From Sphingomonas sp. YR710 (GTDB taxonomy: Bacteria; Pseudomonadota; Alphaproteobacteria; Sphingomonadales; Sphingomonadaceae): a stretch of DNA of 64,000 nt. Below the pieces are notes generated by a model that searched no databases, was not told the DNA's origin, and worked only from the letters and a program-made list of their open reading frames with translations. Location: NCBI RefSeq assembly GCF_900101455.1, contig NZ_FMZJ01000014.1, forward strand, positions 58,111 through 122,110, given 5' to 3'. Positions 26,981 to 35,676 of the stretch are shown one piece after another; position 1 is the first letter of the stretch; each line of letters begins with the position of its first letter. Position numbers and translations under genes: made by a program.

Positions 26981-28360
26981 TCAGCGCTCGCGAAACGATC
27001 GCCACATCGCGTTGGACAACGGCTCGGTCAGATATTGCAGGGCCGTCCGCTTGCGCAGCGGAATGACGATCTGGACGGGCTGGCCGGCGCGTAAGCCGCC
27101 GTTGATGCCCCGGAGTGTCGTGATCCGATTGACCTCGGCCTGCGGGACGACCACCTCAATCGTAAAATAACGCTGGCCGGTGCGCGGGTCGGTAAGGCTG
27201 TCCGCCGACAGACGCGTGACGACGCCGATCAGGATGGGGAGAGACCTGTCCTGGATCGACATGATCTTTACCTCGGCGCGCTGGCCGACATGCACGCCGT
27301 CCGTGTCGGTGGGAGAAAGCTGGCCGTCGATGACGAGCGTGCGATGGGTCGGAACGATATCGAGCAGACGCTGGCCTGGCGCGACGACACCGCCGACCGT
27401 GAACATCGTCAGGTCCACGACATGGCCGGATACCGGCGCGCGAATCTGGGTCTGTGCCAATTGTTCGCGCAGCGCGTGGAGCTTCGGGAGAAGATCGTTG
27501 AGCTGAAACTCGGTTTCGCGCAGGGCTTTCGTAACCTCCTGCATCCGATCGGTGTCGAGGCTGAGCGCCTGCGATCGCATCTCGCCGATCTGGGCTTCGG
27601 ATCGGGCCGCATTGGCCTCCAGCTCGGCGCTCTGGCCTTGCAAGCCGGCTGCGGCCCGCTGCAGCGATCGCACACGGTTGATCGACGCAAATCCCTTCGC
27701 GGCCAAACTCTGCATCCCGGCCAGCTCGTCGCCGATCAGCCGCTTCTGCTCCGTCGTCGCGCTGTTTTCATGGCGATAGCCGGTGATCGTTTCCCTCAGC
27801 TGGGCGCTGCGCTGGTTGAGGATATGCTTCTGGCCCGCCAATGCTGCGCGCCGTGCGGCCAGTTCGGTTTCCTGCAAGGCCAATGCCCGGGCGGCGTCCG
27901 CGCGACTTGCCGCCGGCAGGGTGGCAAATTCCGGCGGGGCATCGACATGACGCGCGCCAGCCTGCTCGGCGAGAAGCCGTGCCCGTTGGGCCTGGAGGCC
28001 GAATACCTGCGACGTCATCGCGCGCTCGGCGGCCTCGACTTCGGCCGGCGCGAGACTCATCACCACCTGCCCGGCGCGCACCTCCGATCCTTCATGCACG
28101 TTGATGGAGGAAACGATGCCGCCATCCTTGTGCTGGATCGTCTGCCGGTGGCCTGCAACCGTTACCGATCCCACGGCGTAAGCCGCAGAATCGAGCCGGG
28201 CAAAGGCCGCCCATCCCAGGAAGCTGAGGAAGAAGACGGCAATAAGCGCCAGACCTGCGCGCAATTCACGCCGGGCGCCGTCATCGTTGACATCGTGATA
28301 AGGGATGGGGCTTTCCGGGGCCGGGTTGAAGGCATCGCGGGGGGAAGGGGCGTAGTTCAT
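26981..28360 (-). CDS. Type I secretion membrane fusion protein (HlyD/PrtE family)
   Basis: A 459-residue periplasmic adaptor: short cytoplasmic N-terminus, one membrane helix (LALIAVFFLSFLGWAAF), a lipoyl-type segment (HKDGGIVSSINVHEGSEVRAGQ), long coiled-coil hairpins (about 110-300) and a beta-barrel region with PVSGHVVDLTMFTVGGVVAPGQ. It links the ABC exporter to an outer-membrane TolC channel, which is not encoded here. ATG 28360 overlaps the ABC gene's stop (ATGA). Given its position beside the pel locus, its likely substrate is the RTX deacetylase at 13940. Confidence 0.9.
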   Translation of the reverse strand: MNYAPSPRDAFNPAPESPIPYHDVNDDGARRELRAGLALIAVFFLSFLGWAAFARLDSAAYAVGSVTVAGHRQTIQHKDGGIVSSINVHEGSEVRAGQVVMSLAPAEVEAAERAMTSQVFGLQAQRARLLAEQAGARHVDAPPEFATLPAASRADAARALALQETELAARRAALAGQKHILNQRSAQLRETITGYRHENSATTEQKRLIGDELAGMQSLAAKGFASINRVRSLQRAAAGLQGQSAELEANAARSEAQIGEMRSQALSLDTDRMQEVTKALRETEFQLNDLLPKLHALREQLAQTQIRAPVSGHVVDLTMFTVGGVVAPGQRLLDIVPTHRTLVIDGQLSPTDTDGVHVGQRAEVKIMSIQDRSLPILIGVVTRLSADSLTDPRTGQRYFTIEVVVPQAEVNRITTLRGINGGLRAGQPVQIVIPLRKRTALQYLTEPLSNAMWRSFRER

Positions 28361-30132
28361 CGCCGTTCGCCTGCATGTGCCGTGGGCATGGGCCTGATCG
28401 TGGCCTGCATCTCCATGATCTTGCGGATAACGCTATCGCGTGGACCGAACAGCTCGATCTGGCCGCTTTTCAGCAGCAGAAGCTTATCGACATTTCCCAG
28501 AACGCCGATGCGGTGGGCGACGACGATCAGCGTCACACCATCCTCCTTCATCCGCTTCATCGCGGCAATCAGGCTGGTTTCGCCCTCCGCGTCAAGCGAG
28601 GCGTTGGGCTCGTCGAGGACCATGTAGCGGGGTGACCGGTAGAATGCGCGCGACAGCGAAATGCGGGCTGCCTGGCCGACCGAAAGGCCGGCCCCCCCGG
28701 TATCGATGAGCGTGTCGTAACCATTTGGCAGCCGCACGATCATGTCGTGCGCACCGGCCAGCCGCGCGGCCTCGACAACCTCGTCATCGACGAAGACCTG
28801 ATCGACCGCGACAAGCGGATCAAACTGGGCGATATTCTCCTTGACCGTGCCGGGAAACAGCCCTGGCTCCTGCGGCGCGTAACCGATGTGGGTCGCAAGC
28901 TGGGCCTCGTCCCAGTCGCGCAGATCGACCCCGTCGAGCCGGATCGTACCGGACGCCAGTGGAGCGGCCCTGGTGAGAGCACGCGCGAGGGTCGATTTCC
29001 CCGCTCCGCTCGCACCGATGATTCCGAGCGATTCGCCGGGTTCGAGCGAAAAGGAAATGCCGGAAATGATGATCCGCTGGCTGCCGGGTGCCACCACCAC
29101 CGCAGCCTCGACGTTCATCCTGCCAGTTGGTATCGGCAATAACGTGTGGCGAAATGTGCCCTCCTCGCCTGCAAGCAGCTGGCGCATATGATCCCACCCG
29201 TTGCGCGCCTGAACGATGGCGCGCCAGGCGCTGACAATCTGTTCCATCGGCGCGAGGGCGCGGGTAACCAGCAACGATGCCGCGAAGATGGCTCCGGCCG
29301 AGATGCTCCCCTGAACAGCGAGCAGAGCGCCGAGGCCAAGTGCAAGCGATTGCAGCAACTGACGCACGAATTTGGTGGTCGAAAGATAGGCCGCGGACCG
29401 AAAGCTGGACGGCAGGACAAGCGCCGCGGAAATTTGCCGTTCGCCCATATGGCGTTCGACCAGCGCCCGGCGCATGCCGAGCCCGCGCACCGTTTCGCCA
29501 AGGTTGATCGAACGATCCAGCGACGAATAGGCTAGCGCCTTGGCGTCATTCGCCCGGCGCGCCGGCCCTTTGATCGCACGCTCGTTCAGCAATGCGACGC
29601 CGATCAGCAGCAATGATCCGGCCAGTGCCAGCATCCCCAGCGCCGGATGGATCAACCAGCCCAGGGCAACATAGATCGGCGTCCAAGGCGCATCGAGCAG
29701 CGCCAGCATTCCGGGACCGGCGATCACGCCGCGCACGCTATCGAATTCGCGCAGGACATAGGATCCGCGATTCTGGTCGGTACGATGGAGCAGGGCAGAC
29801 AGAAGCATCGGGGCAATCAGCCGTTCGAGCCGGTTGCTTGCCCACACCAATGTCCGCGAACGAATGAGATCCAGCCCCGAAAGGGTTATAAGCGCAAAGC
29901 ATAATACAAGAGTGAGGAAGGCGAGCGTCAATGTGCCGCGTGTCGGTACCACCCGATCATAAATCTGGAACATGTAGATCGTTGGCGCGATATAGAGCAG
30001 ATTGAGCAAGGCGCTGAAGACGGCGACCATAAGCAGGTGAGGCCGGCACGCATATAGTGCCTTGTCGAGCACGGCGCGTTCGGACGGCTCAGGGCCTCGA
30101 ACCTTTTCGGATCGCGTGTTTCGATTACCCAT
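28357..30132 (-). CDS. Type I secretion ABC transporter (PrtD family)
   Basis: A 591-residue half-transporter: membrane domain (about 30-310, with YMFQIYDRVVPTRGTLTL as in PrtD/HlyB proteins) and a nucleotide-binding domain (330-575) with Walker A GASGAGKST, Q loop, Walker B YMVLDEP and the H-loop VAHR. The signature motif reads LSVGQ rather than LSGGQ. No N-terminal peptidase domain is present, so the substrate is exported without processing, as for RTX proteins. ATG 30132 is used; a GTG immediately before it is equally possible. It forms an operon with the fusion protein and points towards the end of the pel operon. Confidence 0.9.
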   Translation of the reverse strand: MGNRNTRSEKVRGPEPSERAVLDKALYACRPHLLMVAVFSALLNLLYIAPTIYMFQIYDRVVPTRGTLTLAFLTLVLCFALITLSGLDLIRSRTLVWASNRLERLIAPMLLSALLHRTDQNRGSYVLREFDSVRGVIAGPGMLALLDAPWTPIYVALGWLIHPALGMLALAGSLLLIGVALLNERAIKGPARRANDAKALAYSSLDRSINLGETVRGLGMRRALVERHMGERQISAALVLPSSFRSAAYLSTTKFVRQLLQSLALGLGALLAVQGSISAGAIFAASLLVTRALAPMEQIVSAWRAIVQARNGWDHMRQLLAGEEGTFRHTLLPIPTGRMNVEAAVVVAPGSQRIIISGISFSLEPGESLGIIGASGAGKSTLARALTRAAPLASGTIRLDGVDLRDWDEAQLATHIGYAPQEPGLFPGTVKENIAQFDPLVAVDQVFVDDEVVEAARLAGAHDMIVRLPNGYDTLIDTGGAGLSVGQAARISLSRAFYRSPRYMVLDEPNASLDAEGETSLIAAMKRMKEDGVTLIVVAHRIGVLGNVDKLLLLKSGQIELFGPRDSVIRKIMEMQATIRPMPTAHAGERR

Positions 30133-30876
30133 CACAAGCCCCGGCTGTATCCAGGAAGGGAATCGATCCGTCCACGCCTTGGTCCAGTGTGCGATGCACG
30201 CTGCCGGGCGTTGCGAGGGTCAAATCCTTCCGGCAGAAGCTCGCACAATAACCACGCATGATAACTTCGGATATTTACCTACGGATTGCCACGGTGCGGT
30301 TTAACAATTATAAAATATCGGAACCATTATCGATAAAACTGCAGATATAGGATATGCTGCGGCACTTATCTTAATTTTGCTATGACATATACATGGAGCA
30401 GCGAGAGCCCGTGCAGAATGCACGGCGGGAACTTTAGCCGTTACGCGTGGTCCGAAAGGCCTGGCGCGTCACGATCGGCGCATAGGTAAACACCACGACC
30501 AGCGTAACGCTGCCGACCGACCACAACCGTCGTATACCGTGACGGCGACGAACGCTTCTCTATCGCGGCCTGAGTCAACAGGCGCAGACCAATCTCCGCC
30601 GTCGCGAGTGCGCCGGTCGTGAGCAATTGGTAGGCGACGAAATGCAAATACTCGCTTTCTGCCGAGCTGAGATCGCCACACGGGGTTCGTGCTTCTCTCC
30701 GGGATCGACACGTGGCCACCCCATGGTGGATAAGAAAAAGCGGCGTGGATCAATCCTTGGAACGCCCTCGCGGCTAGCGACGGGGCTGCGGTCGTTGCGA
30801 TCTCAGACCACCTTCGTCCCCGTGAGGACCTCTTCCTGCCTTGGCAGAACTGTGAAAACTCCTGTCTGAGATCGTA

Positions 30877-31060
30877 TCAGGCGACCGCGGTGCCGGGTTC
30901 GCTGCCCCAGCGGAAGTCGGTGCCGTCCGTCCACATGCGGTGGAGGACGACGGCCAGGCGACGCGCGGAAATCCCAAGATCAGCGCCGAAGCGCCGATCG
31001 CGCCGCGTGCTGACCTTTCGGGCGTGGCAGACCTGCGCGAACGTATCGTCGCGGGCGAAT
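30877..31060 (-). pseudogene. Remnant of the C-terminus of an IS110-family transposase
   Basis: On the minus strand an open segment of about 60 codons, ending at TGA (30877-30879), reads ISARRLAVVLHRMWTDGTDF and then FRWGSEPG. The RKLAVxLHRMWxDGTxFRW ending is characteristic of IS110/IS1111 transposases. The frame is closed by a stop about 60 codons upstream and the rest of the transposase is not found, so this is a truncated relic. Confidence 0.55.
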
Positions 31061-31206
31061 GAGGTGCGCGATCCTCAAACTGAGCTGGGTTACGACGATG
31101 GGTTGATGGCAGAGGGGGCCACCTCATTCGTCGTTGGTGCGGGCTGTATTGATCAGTCCCAATATGTAAAATCGCGCCAATTATGCTCGCTTGGGCTTGA
31201 GCAGCG

Positions 31207-31281
31207 GGGGCACGAATGCCCCCATCTCTCAATTTCGTGCCCAAAAAGTGCCCCGATTGCTGTGAAGTTTGGGGGCGTCAG
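31207..31281. repeat. Cluster of GTGCCCC/GGGGGCAC repeats next to the tRNA-Ser 3' end
   Basis: Within 75 bases there are an inverted pair GGGGGCA-CGAA-TGCCCCC, a direct pair GTGCCC-AAAAA-GTGCCCC, and a further GGGGGCGTC. Short repeats of this kind flank attachment sites as integrase arm-binding sites, and the 3' end of the tRNA gene is about 90 bases away. No integrase gene remains nearby. Confidence 0.4.
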
Positions 31282-31368
31282 GAGCAACCGACTGAGACAA
31301 GCGCTATCTCAAAATTGGCAGAAAATCAACTATTTCTGGTATTTTTGGGCCCTTCTGAAGAGGGTTTT

Positions 31369-31458
31369 TGGCGGAGAGAGTGGGATTCGAACCCACGGTA
31401 AGCTTGCACCTACGGCGGTTTTCAAGACCGCTGCCTTAAACCACTCGGCCATCTCTCC
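31369..31458 (-). tRNA. tRNA-Ser (anticodon UGA)
   Basis: Read on the minus strand, the 90-nt gene begins GGAGAGATGGCCGAGTGG and ends with the encoded CCA (31369-31371). The 7-bp acceptor stem GGAGAGA/TCTCTCC pairs perfectly with discriminator G. The anticodon loop CTTGAAA gives anticodon TGA, and the long variable arm and GGTTCGAATCC T loop are those of a class II serine tRNA. Its 3' end faces the T1SS/pel region. Confidence 0.97.
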
Positions 31459-31576
31459 GGATCGCGTGGCACGGGCGCCATATCCCCGCTGCGGCCCCGC
31501 GTGCAAGTCGCGCGATCAAAGGATTTCGCGGATCGCGCCGGTTGTGGCAATCAGGAGACGGACAAAAGGGAATAAG

Positions 31577-32734
31577 ATGCCAAGCATGCGCCATCGATAT
31601 CGTCCGGCAATCGGGCAATTGCTGGCGCTCGCGGGCCTGATGCCCCTGATGGCCGCGCACGCACAGGAAGCACCCGCGCAGGCGACAATGGCGCCCGTGA
31701 CGCCGACAGGCGATCAGGCCGCCCAACCGACCGAGATGGCCGCGCCAGCCGCGCCTGTCCCGTCCGCCGAAGACAGCGGGATGCAGGCATTTCTGATGAC
31801 GTTACGCCCGAAGGCGGTCGCGATGGGCGTCGGTGGCGATCTGTTCGACCGGACGATCGCGGGGCTGCGGTTCAACGCGCGGGTTATTCGGCTCGATCGT
31901 TCGCAACCAGGCGGCAATCCGGCGAGCACGGCCGCGTCCGCCGCGCCGGATTTCGCGCCTTATGCGGCCGCCCATGTCGATGCCGTGCGGATCAATATGG
32001 GGCGCACGCGCTATGGACGATTGCGGCCGCTGCTCGCGGGCATCGAGCAGAAGACCGGTGTTCCGGAGCGGATCATGCTCGCCATTTTCGGCCATGAATC
32101 CGGCTATGGCACGTTCACCGGCAATTTCGATCTGCTCCAGTCGCTGGCGACTTTGGCATATGAGGGACGCCGACGCGACCTGTTCAGTGCCGAATTCCTC
32201 AACGCGATGCTGCTGCTCCAGCGCGGCGTTCCGCGCGAAAAGCTGAAAGGGAGCTGGGCGGGGGCGACCGGCTATCCGCAATTCCTGCCGAGCGTCTATC
32301 TGCGCACCGGCATCGACGGCGACGGCGACGGAAAGGTCGATATCTGGGGCAGCGAACTCGATACGCTGGCGTCGATCGGCAATTATCTGCGCGATGCCGG
32401 ATGGAAGGCGGGCACGCCATGGGGCGTTGCGGTCCGTGTGCCCGACGCGCTCGATCGCGCAAGCCTGGTGTCGCCGTTACGGCCGGTGACCTGCCCGCGC
32501 GTCTATGCCCGCCACAGCCGCTGGCTGACGATCGCCGAATGGCGCACGCAGGGTGTGCAGATGGTGGGCAATCCGGTGCCCGCCGACAGCGAACTGGCGA
32601 CGTTGATCGAGCCGGACGGGCAGGGGCGCACCGCTTATCTGCTGACCACCAATTTCCGATCGATCCTCGATTATAATTGCTCGAACTTCTATGCGCTCTC
32701 GGTGGGGATGCTGGGCGATGCGATTGCGGAGTGA
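31577..32734 (+). CDS. Lytic murein transglycosylase, MltB type (GH103)
   Basis: A 385-residue exported enzyme: signal peptide (QLLALAGLMPLMAAHAQ), a Pro/Ala-rich linker, then the SLT2/MltB catalytic domain with the catalytic glutamate in FGHESGYGTF and the LKGSWAGATGYPQFLPS motif. It cleaves peptidoglycan glycan strands in the periplasm. A short calcium-like loop GIDGDGDGKVDIW is present. AAAAGGG lies six bases before ATG 31577. It is followed by rlpA and a D,D-carboxypeptidase, a cell-wall remodelling cluster. Confidence 0.92.
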   Translation: MPSMRHRYRPAIGQLLALAGLMPLMAAHAQEAPAQATMAPVTPTGDQAAQPTEMAAPAAPVPSAEDSGMQAFLMTLRPKAVAMGVGGDLFDRTIAGLRFNARVIRLDRSQPGGNPASTAASAAPDFAPYAAAHVDAVRINMGRTRYGRLRPLLAGIEQKTGVPERIMLAIFGHESGYGTFTGNFDLLQSLATLAYEGRRRDLFSAEFLNAMLLLQRGVPREKLKGSWAGATGYPQFLPSVYLRTGIDGDGDGKVDIWGSELDTLASIGNYLRDAGWKAGTPWGVAVRVPDALDRASLVSPLRPVTCPRVYARHSRWLTIAEWRTQGVQMVGNPVPADSELATLIEPDGQGRTAYLLTTNFRSILDYNCSNFYALSVGMLGDAIAE

Positions 32735-32765
32735 GGACGCATGGGGGGATTTCGACGATAGCGGC

Positions 32766-33689
32766 ATGACACGCCGGTTCGTCGGCACCGCATCGCTGTC
32801 GCTGGCCCTGTTCCTGGCCGCCTGCGGCGGGCAGCCGCGTCCGATGCCGCATCGTGCGCCGCATCGCACCGCCGAGCGTCCGGTGTCGCCGCCGAGGCCG
32901 GCGGGGCCGGTCAGCGATACGCCGGTCAAGGTCGGCAAGCCCTATCAGGTGGCCGGTATCCGGTATGTACCGGCGGACGATCCGAACTATGACGAGGTCG
33001 GCCTTGCATCCTGGTATGGCGGGCAATTCCATGGCGGGCCGACCGCCAATGGCGAGCTGTTCGACATGGATCGGGTCGGGGCGGCGCACAAGACGCTGCC
33101 GTTGCCCTGCTATGTCGAGGTCACCGCGCTCGATACCGGCCGCACGGTGCTCGTGCGAATCAACGATCGCGGGCCGTTCGTTTCGAACCGGATCATCGAT
33201 CTGTCGCGGCGCACCGCGATCCTGCTCGGGATCGAGCGCAGCGGCGTCGCGCGCGTCCGCGTGCGCAGGGTATTTCCATCGGACGAAGACCGGCTCGCGC
33301 TGCGATCGGGCCGGCCCGCAAGCGATCGCCCTTATGCACCGACCAGCGCGCTTGCGATGCTCAATGCCCGATTCGCAAATCGTCCCCCCGATCCCAAGGC
33401 GCCGCCGCTGATCGCCGCGGCCGTGCCCGATGCCGCGGTGCCGGTGGGCGGCTGGTTCATCCAGGTAACGGCGGTCGGCGATCGCGCAAAGGCCGAGGAT
33501 ATCGCCGAATATGTGGCGGGACGGGTCGAGCCGGCAGGGGCGTTGTGGCGTATCCGCATGGGGCCTTATCGCAACGCGGCGGATGCCAGTTCGGCGCTGG
33601 CGCAGGTCCAGCGCCAAGGCTATCAGGATGCCAGGCTGGTGGTCATCGCCGGCAATGATCATGTTTCGGAATGGAAATCGACGCAATGA
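32766..33689 (+). CDS. rlpA: RlpA-family lipoprotein lytic transglycosylase with SPOR domain
   Basis: A 307-residue lipoprotein: lipobox LAAC ends the signal peptide near residue 20; a double-psi beta-barrel follows (ASWYGGQFHGGPTANGE, VRINDRGPF, DLSRRTA) as in RlpA; the C-terminus (about 230-305) is a SPOR domain (GWFIQVTAVGD, YRNAADASSALAQVQRQGY) that targets denuded glycan at the septum. ATG 32766 is chosen because it directly precedes the signal peptide. The stop overlaps the next start (ATGA). Confidence 0.9.
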   Translation: MTRRFVGTASLSLALFLAACGGQPRPMPHRAPHRTAERPVSPPRPAGPVSDTPVKVGKPYQVAGIRYVPADDPNYDEVGLASWYGGQFHGGPTANGELFDMDRVGAAHKTLPLPCYVEVTALDTGRTVLVRINDRGPFVSNRIIDLSRRTAILLGIERSGVARVRVRRVFPSDEDRLALRSGRPASDRPYAPTSALAMLNARFANRPPDPKAPPLIAAAVPDAAVPVGGWFIQVTAVGDRAKAEDIAEYVAGRVEPAGALWRIRMGPYRNAADASSALAQVQRQGYQDARLVVIAGNDHVSEWKSTQ

Positions 33690-34852
33690 AGCGTAACCGG
33701 ATTGCTCTCATCTCAGCCTTTGCCTTGCTCGGCCTGCCGGTTCAGGCGGCGGCGCCGCCGTTCGATACTCCGGCGCCGGTGGCGTTCATGAAGGATCTGT
33801 CGTCGGGCGCGATTCTCTATGCGAAGGATGCCGATCGCCGGATGCCGCCGGCGTCTATGGCGAAGATGATGACGGTCTATGTCGCGTTCGATCTCGTCAG
33901 GAAGGGCGAACTCAAGCTCGACCAGATGATTACCGTGCGACCGGAAACCTGGAAGCAATGGCATGGCCCCGCCGCCGGATCGACGATGTTCCTGTCGCCC
34001 GGCGAACAGGTGAGCGTCGCCAACCTGCTGTTCGGCATCGTCACCTTGTCGGGCAACGATGCCTGCGTTGTGCTGGCCGAGGGAATTTCGGGAACCGAAC
34101 CCGCATTCGTCGCGCTGATGAACCGGCGCGCGCAGGAAATGGGCCTGAAGAATTCGCATTTCGGCACGTCGAACGGCTGGCCCGATGCCGGTGTCACCTA
34201 TGTGACAGCGCGGGACCTCGCGACCTTGGCCGAACGGACGATCACCGATCACCCGCAGCTCTACAAGACCTTCTACAGCCGCCCGAACTTCACCTGGGGC
34301 AAGACATTGGGGAGCGGCGCCGACATCACCCAGGCCAATCGCGATCCGCTGCTGGGCAGGGTGCAGGGCGCCGACGGCTTGAAGACCGGCCATACCGAGG
34401 AGGCCGGTTACGGCTTCACCGGATCGGCCGAGCAGCAGGGCCGCCGGCTCGTGCTGGTGCTGGCGGGGCTTACATCGTCTTCTGCCCGGATCGATCAGTC
34501 GGTATCGTTCATGAACTGGGGCTTCCGCGCCTGGCAATCGAAGAAGATCGTCGCCAAGGGCCGCAAGGTTCAGGTGGCCGAGGTTCAGTTGGGCGACGCG
34601 CAGACCGTCGATCTGGTCGCGCCCAACGATCTCGCCATCACCATTCCCGCCGGGCTCGGCAGCGACGTGAAGACCAAGGTCGTCTATCAGGGGCCGATCA
34701 AGGCGCCGTTCAAGAAAGGCGATCATATCGCCGATCTGGTCGTGACCACCGCCGACATGCCGCCGCAGACCCTGCCATTGGTGGCGGCAAGCGATGTTGG
34801 CAAGGCGGGCTTTTTCGGCCGGATCATGGCCGGGCTGCGCTGGCTGATCTGA
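33686..34852 (+). CDS. D-alanyl-D-alanine carboxypeptidase (PBP5/6 family)
   Basis: A 388-residue serine peptidase (S11): signal peptide (IALISAFALLGLPVQAAA); the SxxK motif in PASMAKMM, SxN in LSGNDA and KTG in GLKTGHTEEAGYG are all intact. A beta-rich C-terminal domain and an amphipathic end (FFGRIMAGLRWL) that can anchor it to the inner membrane follow. It trims the terminal D-Ala of peptidoglycan stem peptides. It is translationally coupled to rlpA. Confidence 0.93.
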   Translation: MKRNRIALISAFALLGLPVQAAAPPFDTPAPVAFMKDLSSGAILYAKDADRRMPPASMAKMMTVYVAFDLVRKGELKLDQMITVRPETWKQWHGPAAGSTMFLSPGEQVSVANLLFGIVTLSGNDACVVLAEGISGTEPAFVALMNRRAQEMGLKNSHFGTSNGWPDAGVTYVTARDLATLAERTITDHPQLYKTFYSRPNFTWGKTLGSGADITQANRDPLLGRVQGADGLKTGHTEEAGYGFTGSAEQQGRRLVLVLAGLTSSSARIDQSVSFMNWGFRAWQSKKIVAKGRKVQVAEVQLGDAQTVDLVAPNDLAITIPAGLGSDVKTKVVYQGPIKAPFKKGDHIADLVVTTADMPPQTLPLVAASDVGKAGFFGRIMAGLRWLI

Positions 34853-34883
34853 CGAGCCGTGGCAATCGATCGACTCTTCCACA

Positions 34884-35028
34884 TCCTCCCCCGCCAGGGG
34901 GAGGTGGCGCTGAAGGCGACGGAGGGGGCGGGCGGCGACCTGCGATCGGCTGCTCGCCTTCCTCGCCCATTGTGTCCTCCCCCTCCGTCAGCGCTGTGCG
35001 CAGCCACCTCCCCCTGGCGGGGGAGGAT
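34884..35028. repeat. Dispersed inverted-repeat element between dacC-like gene and tmk
   Basis: CCTCCCCCGCCAGGGGGAGG (34885-34904) and its exact reverse complement (35007-35026) flank about 100 bases; each arm is itself a hairpin. The inner parts also mirror each other (CGACGGAGGGGG and CCCCCTCCGTC). This is a typical sphingomonad intergenic repeat; it may end transcription from the cell-wall genes. Confidence 0.75.
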
Positions 35029-35052
35029 CGGAAACGGCGCCGCGGCAGGCTT

Positions 35053-35676
35053 ATGAGCGGGCGCTTCATCAGTCTCGAAGGTGGCGAAGGGGTCGGCAAG
35101 TCGACGCAGGTGCGACGGCTCGCGGAGGCTCTGCGCGCTCGCGGGATCGACGTGATCGAAACCCGCGAACCGGGGGGAAGCGCGGGCGCTGAGGCAATCC
35201 GCCGCCTGCTGCTCGAAGGGGCGGGCGATCGCTGGACCGCGCCCACCGAAGCCTTGCTGTTCGCGGCCGCCCGCGCCGATCATGTCGCGCGGACGATCGG
35301 GCCGGCGGTGACGGCCGGCAAATGGGTGCTCTCCGATCGCTATCTCGACAGTTCGATCGCCTATCAGGGCGGTGCCGACGGGTTGGGCGAAGAGGCAATC
35401 CGTACGCTGCATGGCATCGGCAGCGGGGGCTATCTGCCCGATCGCACGCTGTTGCTGGCCCTTCCGGCCGGCGATGCCGTGGCCCGGGCGGCCGCGCGTG
35501 ATCGCGACGGCGCCGATCGCATCGGTGGTCGCGAGGATGCCTATCATGCGCGCGTGGCTGACAGTTTCGATCGACTCGCCGCGGCCGAACCCGATCGATT
35601 CCGGCGGATCGACGCGGTCGGCGCGCCCGAGGCGGTGACCAACCGGCTGATCGCCGCCATCGCCGACCTGTTATGA
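35053..35676 (+). CDS. tmk: Thymidylate kinase
   Basis: A 207-residue kinase that phosphorylates dTMP to dTDP. Visible motifs: P-loop EGGEGVGKST, the DR motif in ETREPGGS, and SDRYLDSSIAYQG. The length is normal. ATG 35053 is the first codon fitting the MSGRFISLEGG start. It overlaps holB by ATGA, a common tmk-holB pair. Confidence 0.95.
   Translation: MSGRFISLEGGEGVGKSTQVRRLAEALRARGIDVIETREPGGSAGAEAIRRLLLEGAGDRWTAPTEALLFAAARADHVARTIGPAVTAGKWVLSDRYLDSSIAYQGGADGLGEEAIRTLHGIGSGGYLPDRTLLLALPAGDAVARAAARDRDGADRIGGREDAYHARVADSFDRLAAAEPDRFRRIDAVGAPEAVTNRLIAAIADLL

Larger units (their letters stand above)
30133..31368. other. Long non-coding stretch between the T1SS operon and tRNA-Ser
   Basis: About 1.2 kb. 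30240-30410 is AT-rich and probably holds the T1SS promoter. 30420-30760 has short frames on both strands that I could not assign. 30877-31060 is a transposase remnant. 31207-31281 is a repeat cluster beside the tRNA. The stretch looks like a scar of past insertions rather than a gene region. Confidence 0.5.

Noticed and set aside
30441..30719. 92-codon minus-strand frame
   Set aside because: No domain, ribosome site or context support; it may be a decayed fragment, but nothing identifies it.
31216..31401. Short ORF ending in EWDSNPR
   Set aside because: The C-terminal part is translated tRNA-Ser sequence, a well-known artefact.
33958..35052. Long frame running through the carboxypeptidase gene into tmk
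   Set aside because: Only the tmk part (from 35053) has a domain; the rest is out of frame with the carboxypeptidase and crosses the repeat element.
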